A stretch of DNA of 64,000 bases, taken from Spirosoma taeanense (GTDB taxonomy: Bacteria; Bacteroidota; Bacteroidia; Cytophagales; Spirosomataceae). Position numbers and translations under genes: made by a program. Location of the stretch: positions 4,960,001 to 5,024,000 of the forward strand of contig NZ_CP053435.1 of NCBI RefSeq assembly GCF_013127955.1, written 5' to 3'. Below, in pieces: positions 8,059 through 17,084 of the stretch. The notes under the pieces are model-generated. The model searched no databases, was not told where the DNA came from, and worked only from the letters and a program-made list of their open reading frames with translations. Each line of letters opens with the position of its first letter. The first letter of the stretch is position 1.

Positions 8059-11000
8059 ATGATCATACTTATACGTATTTCTATATGTCTGTTTATTTCA
8101 TCAATATTATTTTGTGGTAAAGTATCCGCACAGCTTCGTATTCTGGCGCTTGGCCCTAATCCAGTCTGCGCTGGCCAAAATTTAACTATTAGGTATAGCG
8201 CGAATCAAGCCGGAACGCTGTCAGTACATTTACACAACGGAACTACTGATCTTAAACTGACTGAAACAAACACCTCAGCGGGAAATAATCAATCCATAAC
8301 GTCTACCATTCCCAGCAGCCAGGCAGGAGGGCAATACGGTGTATTTCTGGTTAATGTTGTGGTCAGCGGGGGAACGTCTACTTCTTATACAAGTAGTATA
8401 GTACCCGTAAATGTAAATCCAATTCCACCCCTGCCAATAGTAACCTCTCCTGTCACTTACTGCCAGAAAGAAGTAGCCGTGCCATTAAGAGCCGTTGCTA
8501 CAGCCAGCAACAACACATTGAGATGGTATGGCTTAAACGCTACAGGCGGCATTGGATCTCCAACTCCGCCAACGCCTTCAACAGATCAAGCTGGTACCTT
8601 TAATTATTACGTTAGCCAGGTTGATCCCAATGGCTGTGAGAGTAATCGGGCAGTTATCAGTGTTACAGTCAATCCAAAGCCAGAAAAACCAGTTACTACG
8701 CCTTTAAGTGCCTGCTACAACGCCCCCAACCCGCCTTTGATTACATCGGGAGTAACTGCTAGCGGTACACTGAAATGGTATACAGTTCAAACTGGAGGAA
8801 CGGCTATCCCTCCACCGGTTCTTTCTACGAGTGTTGTTGGAACGTTTACCTATTATGTTAGCCAAACTAATCAGTTTGGCTGTGAGAGCGACCGAGCCGC
8901 CATCACGTTTACAGTTAACGCTTTACCACCCGCGCCCACTATTCCTGCTCAAACAACCCTTTACTGTCAGAATGCAGTTGCTTCTCCTTTACAGGCTGTA
9001 GCTATTCCCGGTGCAAGCTTAAACTGGTATACGGTTCAAACTGGAGGAACAGCCACCCCAACGCTAACCCCATCTACTGCCGATGCTTTGCCTAAAACTT
9101 ATTATGTGAGTCAAACGGATGCAAACGGCTGCGAAACTGCTCAAGACAAGCGAGCGAGTATAACCATCACAACCGTTTCAAATCCATCACTGCCGACAGT
9201 CAGTTCACTACCGATCCTTTATTGCCAGGGCGACAATGCCGTGCAACTGTCGGCAACTCCAACCACTACCAATACGCTGAAATGGTATGGTACGGACGCC
9301 ACCGGAGGAACAGCGACACAAACTGCCCCCACCCCGTTAACTGATAAACCGGGTTCTACAAATTATTATGTTAGCCAAATAGACGGTAACCAATGTGAAG
9401 GCCCCCGAGCGGCTATTACCGTGAATGTGCTCGCAAAACCAACCCCGCCTGGCACCGAGAATGTGACTGTTTGTCAAAACGCAAGTGCTAACCCAGTTTC
9501 GCTGGCAACGGGTGTTAAAGCAGTGGGCACTTTGAAATGGTATACTACCCAAACCGGTGGAACAGCTATACCTGAACCCAGACTTTCGATAGCAAACGCA
9601 GGTCCTTCAGTGGTATACTACGTTAGCCAGACTATTAACGACTGTGAGAGTGACCGGAGCCCAATTCAATTAATTGTCAAGGCGCTACCTGAGGCCCCAT
9701 CTGTTAGCAGCACACCGGTTGTCTATTGTCAGGATGCTATAGCGCAACCTCTGTCGGCAACGCTAACCAATGGGGTTCTTCTGAACTGGTATACTGTTCC
9801 ATCAGGGGGAACCGCTTCAACAAGTATTATCCCACAAACCTCACTGACATCATCCACCCAGTCTACGCTCTACTATTACGTTAGCCAGACGAACACGAAC
9901 AATTGCGAAGGGCCCCGCAGTACCATTACCGTAATTGTTAACCCTAAGCCAGCCAGACCAACAGTAACGGCTTCGCAGACCGCATGTCAAGGTTCGGCTC
10001 CCATTACGCTCTCGGCTTCGGGGTCAAATTTAAAATGGTATAGCGACGCAAATAGCCTTACTATGATTCCGGCTCCTACGATCCCGACTACTCTCCCAGG
10101 TACCTTCACCTATTTTGTGAGCCAGACTGATGGTAATGGCTGCGAGAGCAATCGAGCCAGCGTTATGGCGACCATTGTGGCTACTCCTGCACAACCGGCC
10201 ACAGCCCCGCTTAGCATCTGCCAAAATGCTCAGCCCAGCGCCCTGACAGCAACTGCATCGCCGGGGGGCGTTTTAAACTGGTATACTACCTCGACGGGAG
10301 GCACACCACTTCCGGGCATTACACCCCCTACAACAATAGTTGCTATAACCACATACTATGTAAGCCAAAGCGTCAATGGGTGCGAAGGAGCTCGCGCTAG
10401 CCTAGACGTAACTATCAGACCGTTACCTCAGCAGCCGACGGTCATTCCCAATCCAGTTCCCTTATGTCAAAACAGTGCGCCGGCTCCACTGACAGCTACG
10501 GCAAGCGGCACGCTCTCTTGGTATACAGCCTCGTCGGGAGGACCTGCTTTGCCAAGTCTTATTCCATTAACGTCAAACACGGGATTAACGGCTTATTACG
10601 TTACCCAAACTGATGTCAACAATTGTGAAAGTACTCGCACGCAGGTTCTCGTAAATGTAAAGGCACGGCCAGCCGTACCAATTGTTGGCACGAATGCTAT
10701 CACGCTTTGCCAGAATACACTGCCAACGGCTTTGACGGCATTAGCTATTGGAACCCAAAATTGGTATACGGTACCAGTGGATGGAGCACCAGCACCTTCA
10801 ATCATACCATCGACAGCTAATCCAGGTCAATCCGCTTACTACGTCAGCCAAACCGTTGACGGGTGTGAAAGTGCCCGTGTTCCCGTTATTGTGACCGTGC
10901 AAGCTACTCCGCTTGTACCTACTGTGAGCGCTAATCCTATTTATTGCCAAGGCAGCATTGGCTCCGTTCCGCCCCTTTCTGCAAGTGCGCCAAACGGAGG

Positions 11001-13470
11001 AACCTTGGTTTGGTATACGCAGGAACTTGGGGGTACTGGGACATCAACCCCTCCCGTGCCACCCATTAACAGTGCTGGTACGGTTACGTATTATGTCAGC
11101 CAGAATATAAACGGCTGCGAAAGCCAACGGGTTAAATTAACAGCGACAATTAAATCGCCCCCAGAAGTTCCTACTGTAGTTCCTCAAGTAACCGCCTGCC
11201 AGAACGGGACAGCGGTTCTAACGGCTACGCTAAAAGGAGGAGTTAATCTGAATTGGTATACTGTCCCAACAGGAGGAAGTGCTTCTGCTGTTTCGCCTGT
11301 TCCTGTTACGAGTTCACCAGGGCAATTTTATTACTATGTTAGCCAGACTGATGCCAATGGCTGCGAAAGTAGCCGGGCTTTGGTTCTCGTCAGAGTCAAT
11401 GCCCAGCCTGCAGCTCCACTGGTTTCTTCGGTAAGCCTCTGTCAGGGAATAGCCGCTACGCCCTTAAACGTTATACCCAATGGAGGTACGTTAAACTGGT
11501 ATATGACCGCAACGGGCGGTGTAGCGTCTCCTGCAGCGCCTACCCCGAACACAACCGCCCCAGGAGCAACTCCTTATTACGTTAGTCTGACCGACATTAA
11601 CGGGTGTGAAAGTAGCCGGAGTCTCTTGTTAGTGACGATTGCTCCTACACCAGCCGCTCCAGCCGTTACGACAATAGCGCCTGTCTGCCAGAACAGTACA
11701 CCTGTTGTTCTAACGGCCTCCGGGTCAAATTTGAAATGGTATTCGGACGCAACGAGTAGTACGGTCAGCCCATCTATCTTACAGACGACTCAGGCTGGAA
11801 CGTTTAATTTCTTTGTTAGTCAAACCGTTAACACCTGTGAGAGCCCCCGGGCACTGGTTACCGCAGTGGTCAATGCTTTACCGTCGGTACCAGGTGTTGT
11901 TGTCAATCAAACAGGTTGTCAGGATGCGATTGTTCAACCCTTGACTGCGACGGGTACAAACCTGCAATGGTACGATCAGAATGATAACATGATTTCGCCA
12001 CCAACTCCCGCTACCAAGGTGGACATTGTTCAGATCTATACTTACAAAGTGACGCAGACAAATAACGGCTGTGCCAGTCCCAAGGCTACGGTTCAGTATA
12101 CGGTCAACGTAACTCCTATACCAGGCGTTGTTTCTCCTGTTTCATTATGCCAGAATTCTGTAGCGACACCTCTACAGGCAACAGGGACTAATCTAAAATG
12201 GTATGGACCAACAGGTACTGTAACAGCGAATGCTCCATTACCAGTGACTTCGACTGTATCGGCCGGCCTGAGTTATTCAGTAAGCCAGACAAGTACGCTC
12301 GGTTGTGAAAGCCGTAAGGCAGAAGTTAAGGTTACGGTTACAGCACTACCAACGGCAAAACTAGATGGTAATGCATCTATCTACCTGGGCGGACCGGCCG
12401 TGCTCACGATGACGCTAACAGGCGTAGGACCGTATAGCTATACCTTATCCGAAGGCACAACCGGTATCATTGAATCAGCAGCTAATTCATCTACTACAGT
12501 TCGGGCAATAACAGTTATACCAGGCGCTTCGACGACTTACACGATCGCTTCTATTGCGAATGCCTGCGGAAACGGTACAGCGACAGGCGCGGCTGCTGTG
12601 ACAGTCAGGGTCCCCACGGTTAACACAGCCGCATTATCGACCACGTCCGTCTGTTCGGGCGCGTCCTTTACCGTTCCATTTTCTACTACGGGCGAGTTTG
12701 TACCTGGTAATTCATTTTCGGTTGAAATTGCCAGCACCGCCGGTGACTCACTAACTCGAAAATATATACCAATTTCGAACGCGGTGCTGCAGGGGCCCGT
12801 TATTACGGCCAGTATACCACCTACGGTTGCAGCCGGTCAATACTATGTCCGGGTTGTTGCAGCCAACGGGCGTTATCCGATTTCCGGAACGCGAAGTCCA
12901 ATGATTTTGACGGTTAAAGCCTTGCCTACCGTCGCCTTAACTGTGAGCCGCAAAGTTATTTACAACTCAGACAATGTTGTCCTTAATTTAACCTTTACGG
13001 GCGATCCGATTTGGGCAGGCAGTTACGTAGCAGAATCATCAGCAGGATCAGTAAGCAACACATTTACGTCAAGTTCAAACTTACTTTCGATCCCCTTAAC
13101 ACCTAATGTTACAACTAGGTATAGACTAGTAAATGTTACCAACACCGTTTGTGGGGCGGGAACAATAGCAGGTGTTGATTCAGCAACGGTTGAAGTTAGA
13201 ATTTTAACAGCTGCTGAAAATCCGCTCAGCCGTTCTTTGAGGGTATACCCAGTGCCTACGGACGGTGCGGTTACCATCGATATTGATCAGCCGATTCGGA
13301 AAGAACCCGTACAACTCCGATTAGTAGGGACTAATGGTCGTGTTATAAAAGATATTTCAACGAAACAGCAGCAGACAATTCTTTATCTGGACAAAGAACC
13401 AGCAGGGACGTATTTACTTCAAATTAGTCTTGGTGACCAATCAACCGTGCGTAGAATACTCAAACGATGA
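8059..13470 (+). CDS. Giant secreted Ig-like repeat protein with type IX sorting domain
   Basis: 1,803 residues. A signal peptide (FISSILFCGKVSAQ) is followed by a first Ig-like domain to about residue 125. Then come 16 tandem repeats of about 80 residues, each with the pattern CQN..A.PL, L.WYT..GG, YYVSQT..NGCES.RA and a proline-rich linker; this matches the CHU_C-associated Ig-like (Ig_7) type common in Cytophagales. Two further degenerate domains (about residues 1440-1710) precede a C-terminal domain with VYPVPTDGAVTIDI, GTYLLQI and RRILKR, the type A sorting signal of the type IX secretion system. It is therefore probably exported through T9SS and attached to the surface as an adhesin or stalk. 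The conserved pair of Cys per repeat could form disulphides. No enzymatic domain is seen. Confidence 0.9.
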   Translation: MIILIRISICLFISSILFCGKVSAQLRILALGPNPVCAGQNLTIRYSANQAGTLSVHLHNGTTDLKLTETNTSAGNNQSITSTIPSSQAGGQYGVFLVNVVVSGGTSTSYTSSIVPVNVNPIPPLPIVTSPVTYCQKEVAVPLRAVATASNNTLRWYGLNATGGIGSPTPPTPSTDQAGTFNYYVSQVDPNGCESNRAVISVTVNPKPEKPVTTPLSACYNAPNPPLITSGVTASGTLKWYTVQTGGTAIPPPVLSTSVVGTFTYYVSQTNQFGCESDRAAITFTVNALPPAPTIPAQTTLYCQNAVASPLQAVAIPGASLNWYTVQTGGTATPTLTPSTADALPKTYYVSQTDANGCETAQDKRASITITTVSNPSLPTVSSLPILYCQGDNAVQLSATPTTTNTLKWYGTDATGGTATQTAPTPLTDKPGSTNYYVSQIDGNQCEGPRAAITVNVLAKPTPPGTENVTVCQNASANPVSLATGVKAVGTLKWYTTQTGGTAIPEPRLSIANAGPSVVYYVSQTINDCESDRSPIQLIVKALPEAPSVSSTPVVYCQDAIAQPLSATLTNGVLLNWYTVPSGGTASTSIIPQTSLTSSTQSTLYYYVSQTNTNNCEGPRSTITVIVNPKPARPTVTASQTACQGSAPITLSASGSNLKWYSDANSLTMIPAPTIPTTLPGTFTYFVSQTDGNGCESNRASVMATIVATPAQPATAPLSICQNAQPSALTATASPGGVLNWYTTSTGGTPLPGITPPTTIVAITTYYVSQSVNGCEGARASLDVTIRPLPQQPTVIPNPVPLCQNSAPAPLTATASGTLSWYTASSGGPALPSLIPLTSNTGLTAYYVTQTDVNNCESTRTQVLVNVKARPAVPIVGTNAITLCQNTLPTALTALAIGTQNWYTVPVDGAPAPSIIPSTANPGQSAYYVSQTVDGCESARVPVIVTVQATPLVPTVSANPIYCQGSIGSVPPLSASAPNGGTLVWYTQELGGTGTSTPPVPPINSAGTVTYYVSQNINGCESQRVKLTATIKSPPEVPTVVPQVTACQNGTAVLTATLKGGVNLNWYTVPTGGSASAVSPVPVTSSPGQFYYYVSQTDANGCESSRALVLVRVNAQPAAPLVSSVSLCQGIAATPLNVIPNGGTLNWYMTATGGVASPAAPTPNTTAPGATPYYVSLTDINGCESSRSLLLVTIAPTPAAPAVTTIAPVCQNSTPVVLTASGSNLKWYSDATSSTVSPSILQTTQAGTFNFFVSQTVNTCESPRALVTAVVNALPSVPGVVVNQTGCQDAIVQPLTATGTNLQWYDQNDNMISPPTPATKVDIVQIYTYKVTQTNNGCASPKATVQYTVNVTPIPGVVSPVSLCQNSVATPLQATGTNLKWYGPTGTVTANAPLPVTSTVSAGLSYSVSQTSTLGCESRKAEVKVTVTALPTAKLDGNASIYLGGPAVLTMTLTGVGPYSYTLSEGTTGIIESAANSSTTVRAITVIPGASTTYTIASIANACGNGTATGAAAVTVRVPTVNTAALSTTSVCSGASFTVPFSTTGEFVPGNSFSVEIASTAGDSLTRKYIPISNAVLQGPVITASIPPTVAAGQYYVRVVAANGRYPISGTRSPMILTVKALPTVALTVSRKVIYNSDNVVLNLTFTGDPIWAGSYVAESSAGSVSNTFTSSSNLLSIPLTPNVTTRYRLVNVTNTVCGAGTIAGVDSATVEVRILTAAENPLSRSLRVYPVPTDGAVTIDIDQPIRKEPVQLRLVGTNGRVIKDISTKQQQTILYLDKEPAGTYLLQISLGDQSTVRRILKR

Positions 13471-13539
13471 TACGGAGGTCAGTAGGAGCCTAGAGGAGTT
13501 GGTTTGTCTAGAACTTTCCAAGGCTCATTAACGACGTAA

Positions 13540-14460
13540 TTATTTTCGGCCCGATAGTATCCGCCTTAATGGGACAATTTGTCCTGCCTGCGAATGGAGG
13601 GCATATTCCAATAGGGAAGCCCGGACAGAAACCACCCTGGATTCCAGTTTGCGCAACTGCTCCCAAAAAGGAGAATGGAACGGTTTCTGAACGGTTTGGG
13701 GTAACAATAACAGGCTGTCGGCTTCCTGTTTTAATTCAGGCGCTATGCTCAGCGCGTGCAGTTCGAGCGAAAGAGCAAGCAGGCTAAAATCATCGATGTG
13801 TCGGTCATAGTGTGTTAGCGTGCGTTGCGGATGGCGGTACGGAGAGGTACCTGTCTCTATTGCGGTTAGCCCTTCCAGCAGCGGCACATAAAACCCATCG
13901 TAGTCAATCAGGGTTAGTAACCCATTTGGATCGATCAGGATGTTGTCCGGCTTCAAATCCCCGTGGGCAAACGGTTGACCAATCAGCCAGCAAGCTAGTT
14001 TATCGAACCGGCGGGCTAATTGCTGCAGTGCCTTACAATTCCTTTCCCTACATTGTTCGACGACATATTCGGCCAACGGCTGCCCCTCTGCCCAGGGCAT
14101 CGATACTACGTCAAACTCAGCTGTTGCTCCGAAGCGTGTATCGACCCATAATTCAGTAGGGTGGTACGAGAAAGGCATCAGATACGGTAAGTAATGCTCA
14201 GTCAGGTAACGACCGATGAACCACAGGCGAGTCTGGCGTTGGGGCTCCGGCCGTAGAAAACAGCGTAGCGCCATTAACTCACCGGTTCGACTGTCCTGCA
14301 TTCTGAACACTACAGCAAAATTCCCGCTGCTGAAATATAGTTGACCGTTCGGTTTGCGTAAAGGTATCCAATGCGCTAATGTTTTGAGCGTTTCTGTAGA
14401 TAGCTCAATCGCCTGGATGTATTCACTGATGGATGGGAACATAGACCAAAACGAGGTCAA
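13540..14460 (-). CDS. Ser/Thr protein kinase-like protein
   Basis: 306 residues, soluble. The catalytic loop HGDLKPDN lies at residues 166-173 and the metal-binding segment reads DYDG (186-189) in place of DFG. GTSPYRHPQR follows as an activation-segment equivalent. The beta-3 lysine position appears to be Arg (ALRCF, about residue 66), so activity could be atypical. It is the last gene of a four-gene operon; its ATG overlaps the PP2C stop by 4 bases (ATGA), implying translational coupling. The kinase, phosphatase and vWA set resembles the TerY-phosphorylation triads known from comparative genomics. Nearby T6SS genes suggest a PpkA/PppA-like control role, which is inference. Confidence 0.85.
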   Translation of the reverse strand: MTSFWSMFPSISEYIQAIELSTETLKTLAHWIPLRKPNGQLYFSSGNFAVVFRMQDSRTGELMALRCFLRPEPQRQTRLWFIGRYLTEHYLPYLMPFSYHPTELWVDTRFGATAEFDVVSMPWAEGQPLAEYVVEQCRERNCKALQQLARRFDKLACWLIGQPFAHGDLKPDNILIDPNGLLTLIDYDGFYVPLLEGLTAIETGTSPYRHPQRTLTHYDRHIDDFSLLALSLELHALSIAPELKQEADSLLLLPQTVQKPFHSPFWEQLRKLESRVVSVRASLLEYALHSQAGQIVPLRRILSGRK

Positions 14461-15272
14461 TCCTCGATGAAAATAGCCGTATAATCATCCGCGCCCAGCA
14501 GCTGCCCGGCCTGGAGTTGCTCTGTGTATTGCTTAAACGCATCAGCCGACGTTAGTGCCGTTCGGAGCGGTTCCCAGACGAGTTCGTAAAACTGCGATCC
14601 TTTTTCGCACCAATGCGCCAGGTGCCCCTGCGCCAGGCTGCCCAACGCCGTTGGCTGCTGCGCCAAATCCCGCACGGAATCTCTATTCCCTTGCAAAACT
14701 GCATACGCCAGGAGTACATACTGTCCCAGTGCATCCGAGAGCAGGGCATACTGCTGTCCCGGCTTATGAGTCCACGCGTTGGCCCGAAAGCCTTTGGACT
14801 GGGGGGGTGTGAGCCAGTTCAGCAGATAGGGGGCGGATTCGAATTGTCGCGGGTCTGGATTGGACGCCTTAAGTTCGCCCGTAAGTGGCTGAAAACAAAG
14901 CGCCACGGCATCGCCGTACACCGACCAATACATCTGTTCGTCCTGCTTATGCAAGGTGACCAGGGTAGCACCTGACCCTTCATGCATAAATTTATATCCA
15001 ATTAGATAGTCACCCTGGGTTCGGGGCTGGTACTGATTAAAAAACCTCTCCCAATGGTTATCCAGCCAGCGCGCCAGTTGATCCAGATCACGAAAAGGCT
15101 CCTTCGACACATTCCGGACCAGGTACTGTGCCCACTCGCCCGCGTAGATACCCGTTCCTCCGGCGCCGTCGGCCACCGCCCAGATGCCCGCCCCGTCGTC
15201 GGTTCTGCTGGCATCTTCATTGTCTGAATAAGCAGGCGCTTCTTTCCCGACCGACTGCTGACGACTTCTCAT
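14457..15272 (-). CDS. PP2C-family Ser/Thr phosphatase
   Basis: 271 residues. Metal-binding motifs of PP2C enzymes are present in order: DNEDA near the N-terminus, VADGAGG (the DGxGG block), GSGATLVTL, VYGDAVALCF, LLSDAL and a C-terminal DDYTAIFI. The canonical SDG is SDA here. It should dephosphorylate Ser/Thr residues, presumably reversing the neighbouring kinase. It overlaps the vWA gene upstream and the kinase gene downstream by 4 bases each, so the three proteins are likely made in fixed ratio. There is no membrane segment. Confidence 0.88.
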   Translation of the reverse strand: MRSRQQSVGKEAPAYSDNEDASRTDDGAGIWAVADGAGGTGIYAGEWAQYLVRNVSKEPFRDLDQLARWLDNHWERFFNQYQPRTQGDYLIGYKFMHEGSGATLVTLHKQDEQMYWSVYGDAVALCFQPLTGELKASNPDPRQFESAPYLLNWLTPPQSKGFRANAWTHKPGQQYALLSDALGQYVLLAYAVLQGNRDSVRDLAQQPTALGSLAQGHLAHWCEKGSQFYELVWEPLRTALTSADAFKQYTEQLQAGQLLGADDYTAIFIED

Positions 15273-16261
15273 AAATCGAGCTTTAGGTTGGCAATGAAGT
15301 GCCCATTGTGCTGCGTGGGTGTACCGATGTTCATGAATTTGACCAGCGCATCCATATCCGCGTTACTACACATGCCTACATACGTTGTGCGCTGATCGAG
15401 GCCAAACAGACTCGCAATGTCAGCGTGGTACGGCGCGGGCATCTCACTTGACATATCGTAGAGAAGCCGCGCGTACTGGTCGGCTCCCAGTTCAGCCGCT
15501 TTCGATGGAAACAAAATGGTTTTGCCCTGCTCGTCCGAAACGTGAATGTTCATTAGCAGCGCGTGCCCGTCGACGGTATGCAAATTTTTTAGTCGGTCGC
15601 AGCAAGCCAGCAGTTCGTCTGCAGTAGCGTCGGTCGCTACACCATCCGTAATGTTGATAACGGTAGGTGGGTAAACGTCTTTAGCTGCCTGTGTGACTAA
15701 CCATTGTTTTACCAGCGATTCGGCCATGCAGATGGCGCTTTTCATCGGCGTCCGGTAGTGGTGAACAGCCTGTAGCCAGACCGGACGTTTTTCTGTTGTG
15801 GTGATGACCCGCCCCCGTATGGTACGTTGTACAGTAACTTCCTCAATGTGAATCGCGGCTTTAACCAATTCCGCTGGGCTGAGAAACGCTTTCCCGGCCA
15901 TATCACCTGACCAGAGTAGATTCGCCCGTTCGTCATTAAGTCCCCCGTAACCAATCAGCGCAATGTCGTAATAATGCCGGATCTCATCGCCTTTCTGGCA
16001 GCGAAGCATTAACTCCAGCAGCGTCTGGTTGATGATCTGCGCTACAGCCGCTGCTTTGGAAAGTGACTGCCCCCGGTACATGGTTCGTTCGTCCATCGAC
16101 CCCGACTGGTCAATCAGGAAGATAAACGCCGTGGGCGTTTGCCGCATGATCTGTGCCGAATAAGGGCGGGCTTTGACTGGGCGTTGTAATACGTCCTGAA
16201 CCGCTTTTTGCAGATCAGCTACCGGGAGTGCAGACGATGGTACGGGTTGAAGATCAGGCAT
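15269..16261 (-). CDS. von Willebrand factor A domain protein (TerY-like)
   Basis: 330 residues. The vWA domain begins at about residue 44; DQSGSM at residues 51-56 is a perfect DxSxS metal site (MIDAS), and NITDG supplies the later Asp. No signal peptide or membrane segment is seen, so it is cytosolic. Together with the phosphatase and kinase downstream it forms a vWA–PP2C–kinase set; in such triads the vWA protein is thought to act as a metal-dependent scaffold or phosphorylation target. It starts 15 bases after the J-domain gene. Confidence 0.88.
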   Translation of the reverse strand: MPDLQPVPSSALPVADLQKAVQDVLQRPVKARPYSAQIMRQTPTAFIFLIDQSGSMDERTMYRGQSLSKAAAVAQIINQTLLELMLRCQKGDEIRHYYDIALIGYGGLNDERANLLWSGDMAGKAFLSPAELVKAAIHIEEVTVQRTIRGRVITTTEKRPVWLQAVHHYRTPMKSAICMAESLVKQWLVTQAAKDVYPPTVINITDGVATDATADELLACCDRLKNLHTVDGHALLMNIHVSDEQGKTILFPSKAAELGADQYARLLYDMSSEMPAPYHADIASLFGLDQRTTYVGMCSNADMDALVKFMNIGTPTQHNGHFIANLKLDL

Positions 16262-16276
16262 AGAATTGGTTTCGGG

Positions 16277-17026
16277 TTAGACGGATTTAAGCTGATGCTT
16301 CAGAAGATTTATTTGTTGTTGCATACTCTCGCGCAAGCCCATAAAATAAGTCATCAGGTCCGTACCATCGATCATCAGTCGGTATCCGTTGTCTGCTTTC
16401 AGGTGGGCAATTTCCGTTTGCAGAATATGCTGCCTGTCAATGAGCCGCTGGTGCCACTGCTGGAGAGCGTCAAGATCGAAGGCTGTTTTGGGCTGAGCCG
16501 AAAAGAGGAATCCATCGTTAAGGTCTTGGACCAACTGGCGGACCGCTGCCAGATCCCGACGTTGATAAGCGTCGTTAAGCCGCATCATATAAGCCGTAGC
16601 TTGGGCATTGCGGTCAGAATCGCTGGCATGACGGTCGGGATGGGCTAACGTAACGGCCTGTCGATAGAGTCGGCGGAGTTCGCGTTCGGCGGCTTCGTCA
16701 GGATCCGTAGGCTGATGCGCGACGGCTTCCCGAACGGCGCGGTTCGTCTGCTCAAACTTGTCTTGGCAGGCCTGCGCTTCTTCGGCATCACTACGTCTGC
16801 CCGTCTGCCCCGCCCGACGTAGCGCCAGTTGTAGTTGAAGTTCAAGTGTCTGCGTAAGGAGGTCGCCGAGGTGAAGCTGAAACAGGCGATAATACTGATC
16901 GATCTGGTATTGGCAGGCCGCCTTTTCTTCGGTAAGCTGCGCAATCTGGGACTCTAGAGCCTGAATCTGAGCCAGCAAGTTAGTTTTGGCGGGATGAATG
17001 ATAGGCGGAAAAGATCGGGCGTTCAT
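16277..17026 (-). CDS. Coiled-coil protein with J-domain
   Basis: The start at 17026 (MNARSFPP) is chosen because an upstream in-frame start at 17056 lies inside the terminator hairpin of the preceding gene. The N-terminal ~110 residues are predicted coiled coil (LLAQIQALESQIAQL and a Glu/Gln-rich continuation). A J-domain core follows at about residues 115-165, with LYRQAVTLAHPDRH containing the HPD tripeptide that stimulates Hsp70 ATPase. A second helical segment ends the 249-residue protein. It is the first gene of the kinase operon and might recruit DnaK to a complex with the vWA protein. Partner identity is not visible. Confidence 0.8.
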   Translation of the reverse strand: MNARSFPPIIHPAKTNLLAQIQALESQIAQLTEEKAACQYQIDQYYRLFQLHLGDLLTQTLELQLQLALRRAGQTGRRSDAEEAQACQDKFEQTNRAVREAVAHQPTDPDEAAERELRRLYRQAVTLAHPDRHASDSDRNAQATAYMMRLNDAYQRRDLAAVRQLVQDLNDGFLFSAQPKTAFDLDALQQWHQRLIDRQHILQTEIAHLKADNGYRLMIDGTDLMTYFMGLRESMQQQINLLKHQLKSV

Positions 17027-17032
17027 CGGCAC

Positions 17033-17040
17033 CAAATATA
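17033..17040 (-). promoter_or_regulatory. Putative -7 element for the J-domain/kinase operon
   Basis: On the minus strand TATATTTG exactly matches the Bacteroidota -7 consensus TAnnTTTG. It lies only 6 bases before the ATG at 17026, so transcription starting from it would give an almost leaderless mRNA. No clear -33 TTG partner is seen. It could be a chance match in AT-rich sequence. Confidence 0.35.
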
Positions 17041-17043
17041 AGC

Positions 17044-17075
17044 AAAGCCTGAGCATCTAATCGTGCTCAGGCTTT
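17044..17075 (-). terminator. Strong hairpin after the PIP-box gene
   Basis: A perfect 12-bp inverted repeat (AAAGCCTGAGCA / TGCTCAGGCTTT) with an 8-base loop, located 10 bases after the stop of the 393-residue protein gene read on the minus strand. It separates that gene from the kinase operon. The trailing sequence is only moderately T-rich. Confidence 0.7.
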
Positions 17076-17084
17076 ATGAGAACA

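Noticed and set aside
10030..10805. Internal DNA repeats of the Ig-like gene as a mobile or CRISPR-like repeat
   Set aside because: They are diverged protein-coding repeats of about 240 bases with no conserved noncoding unit.
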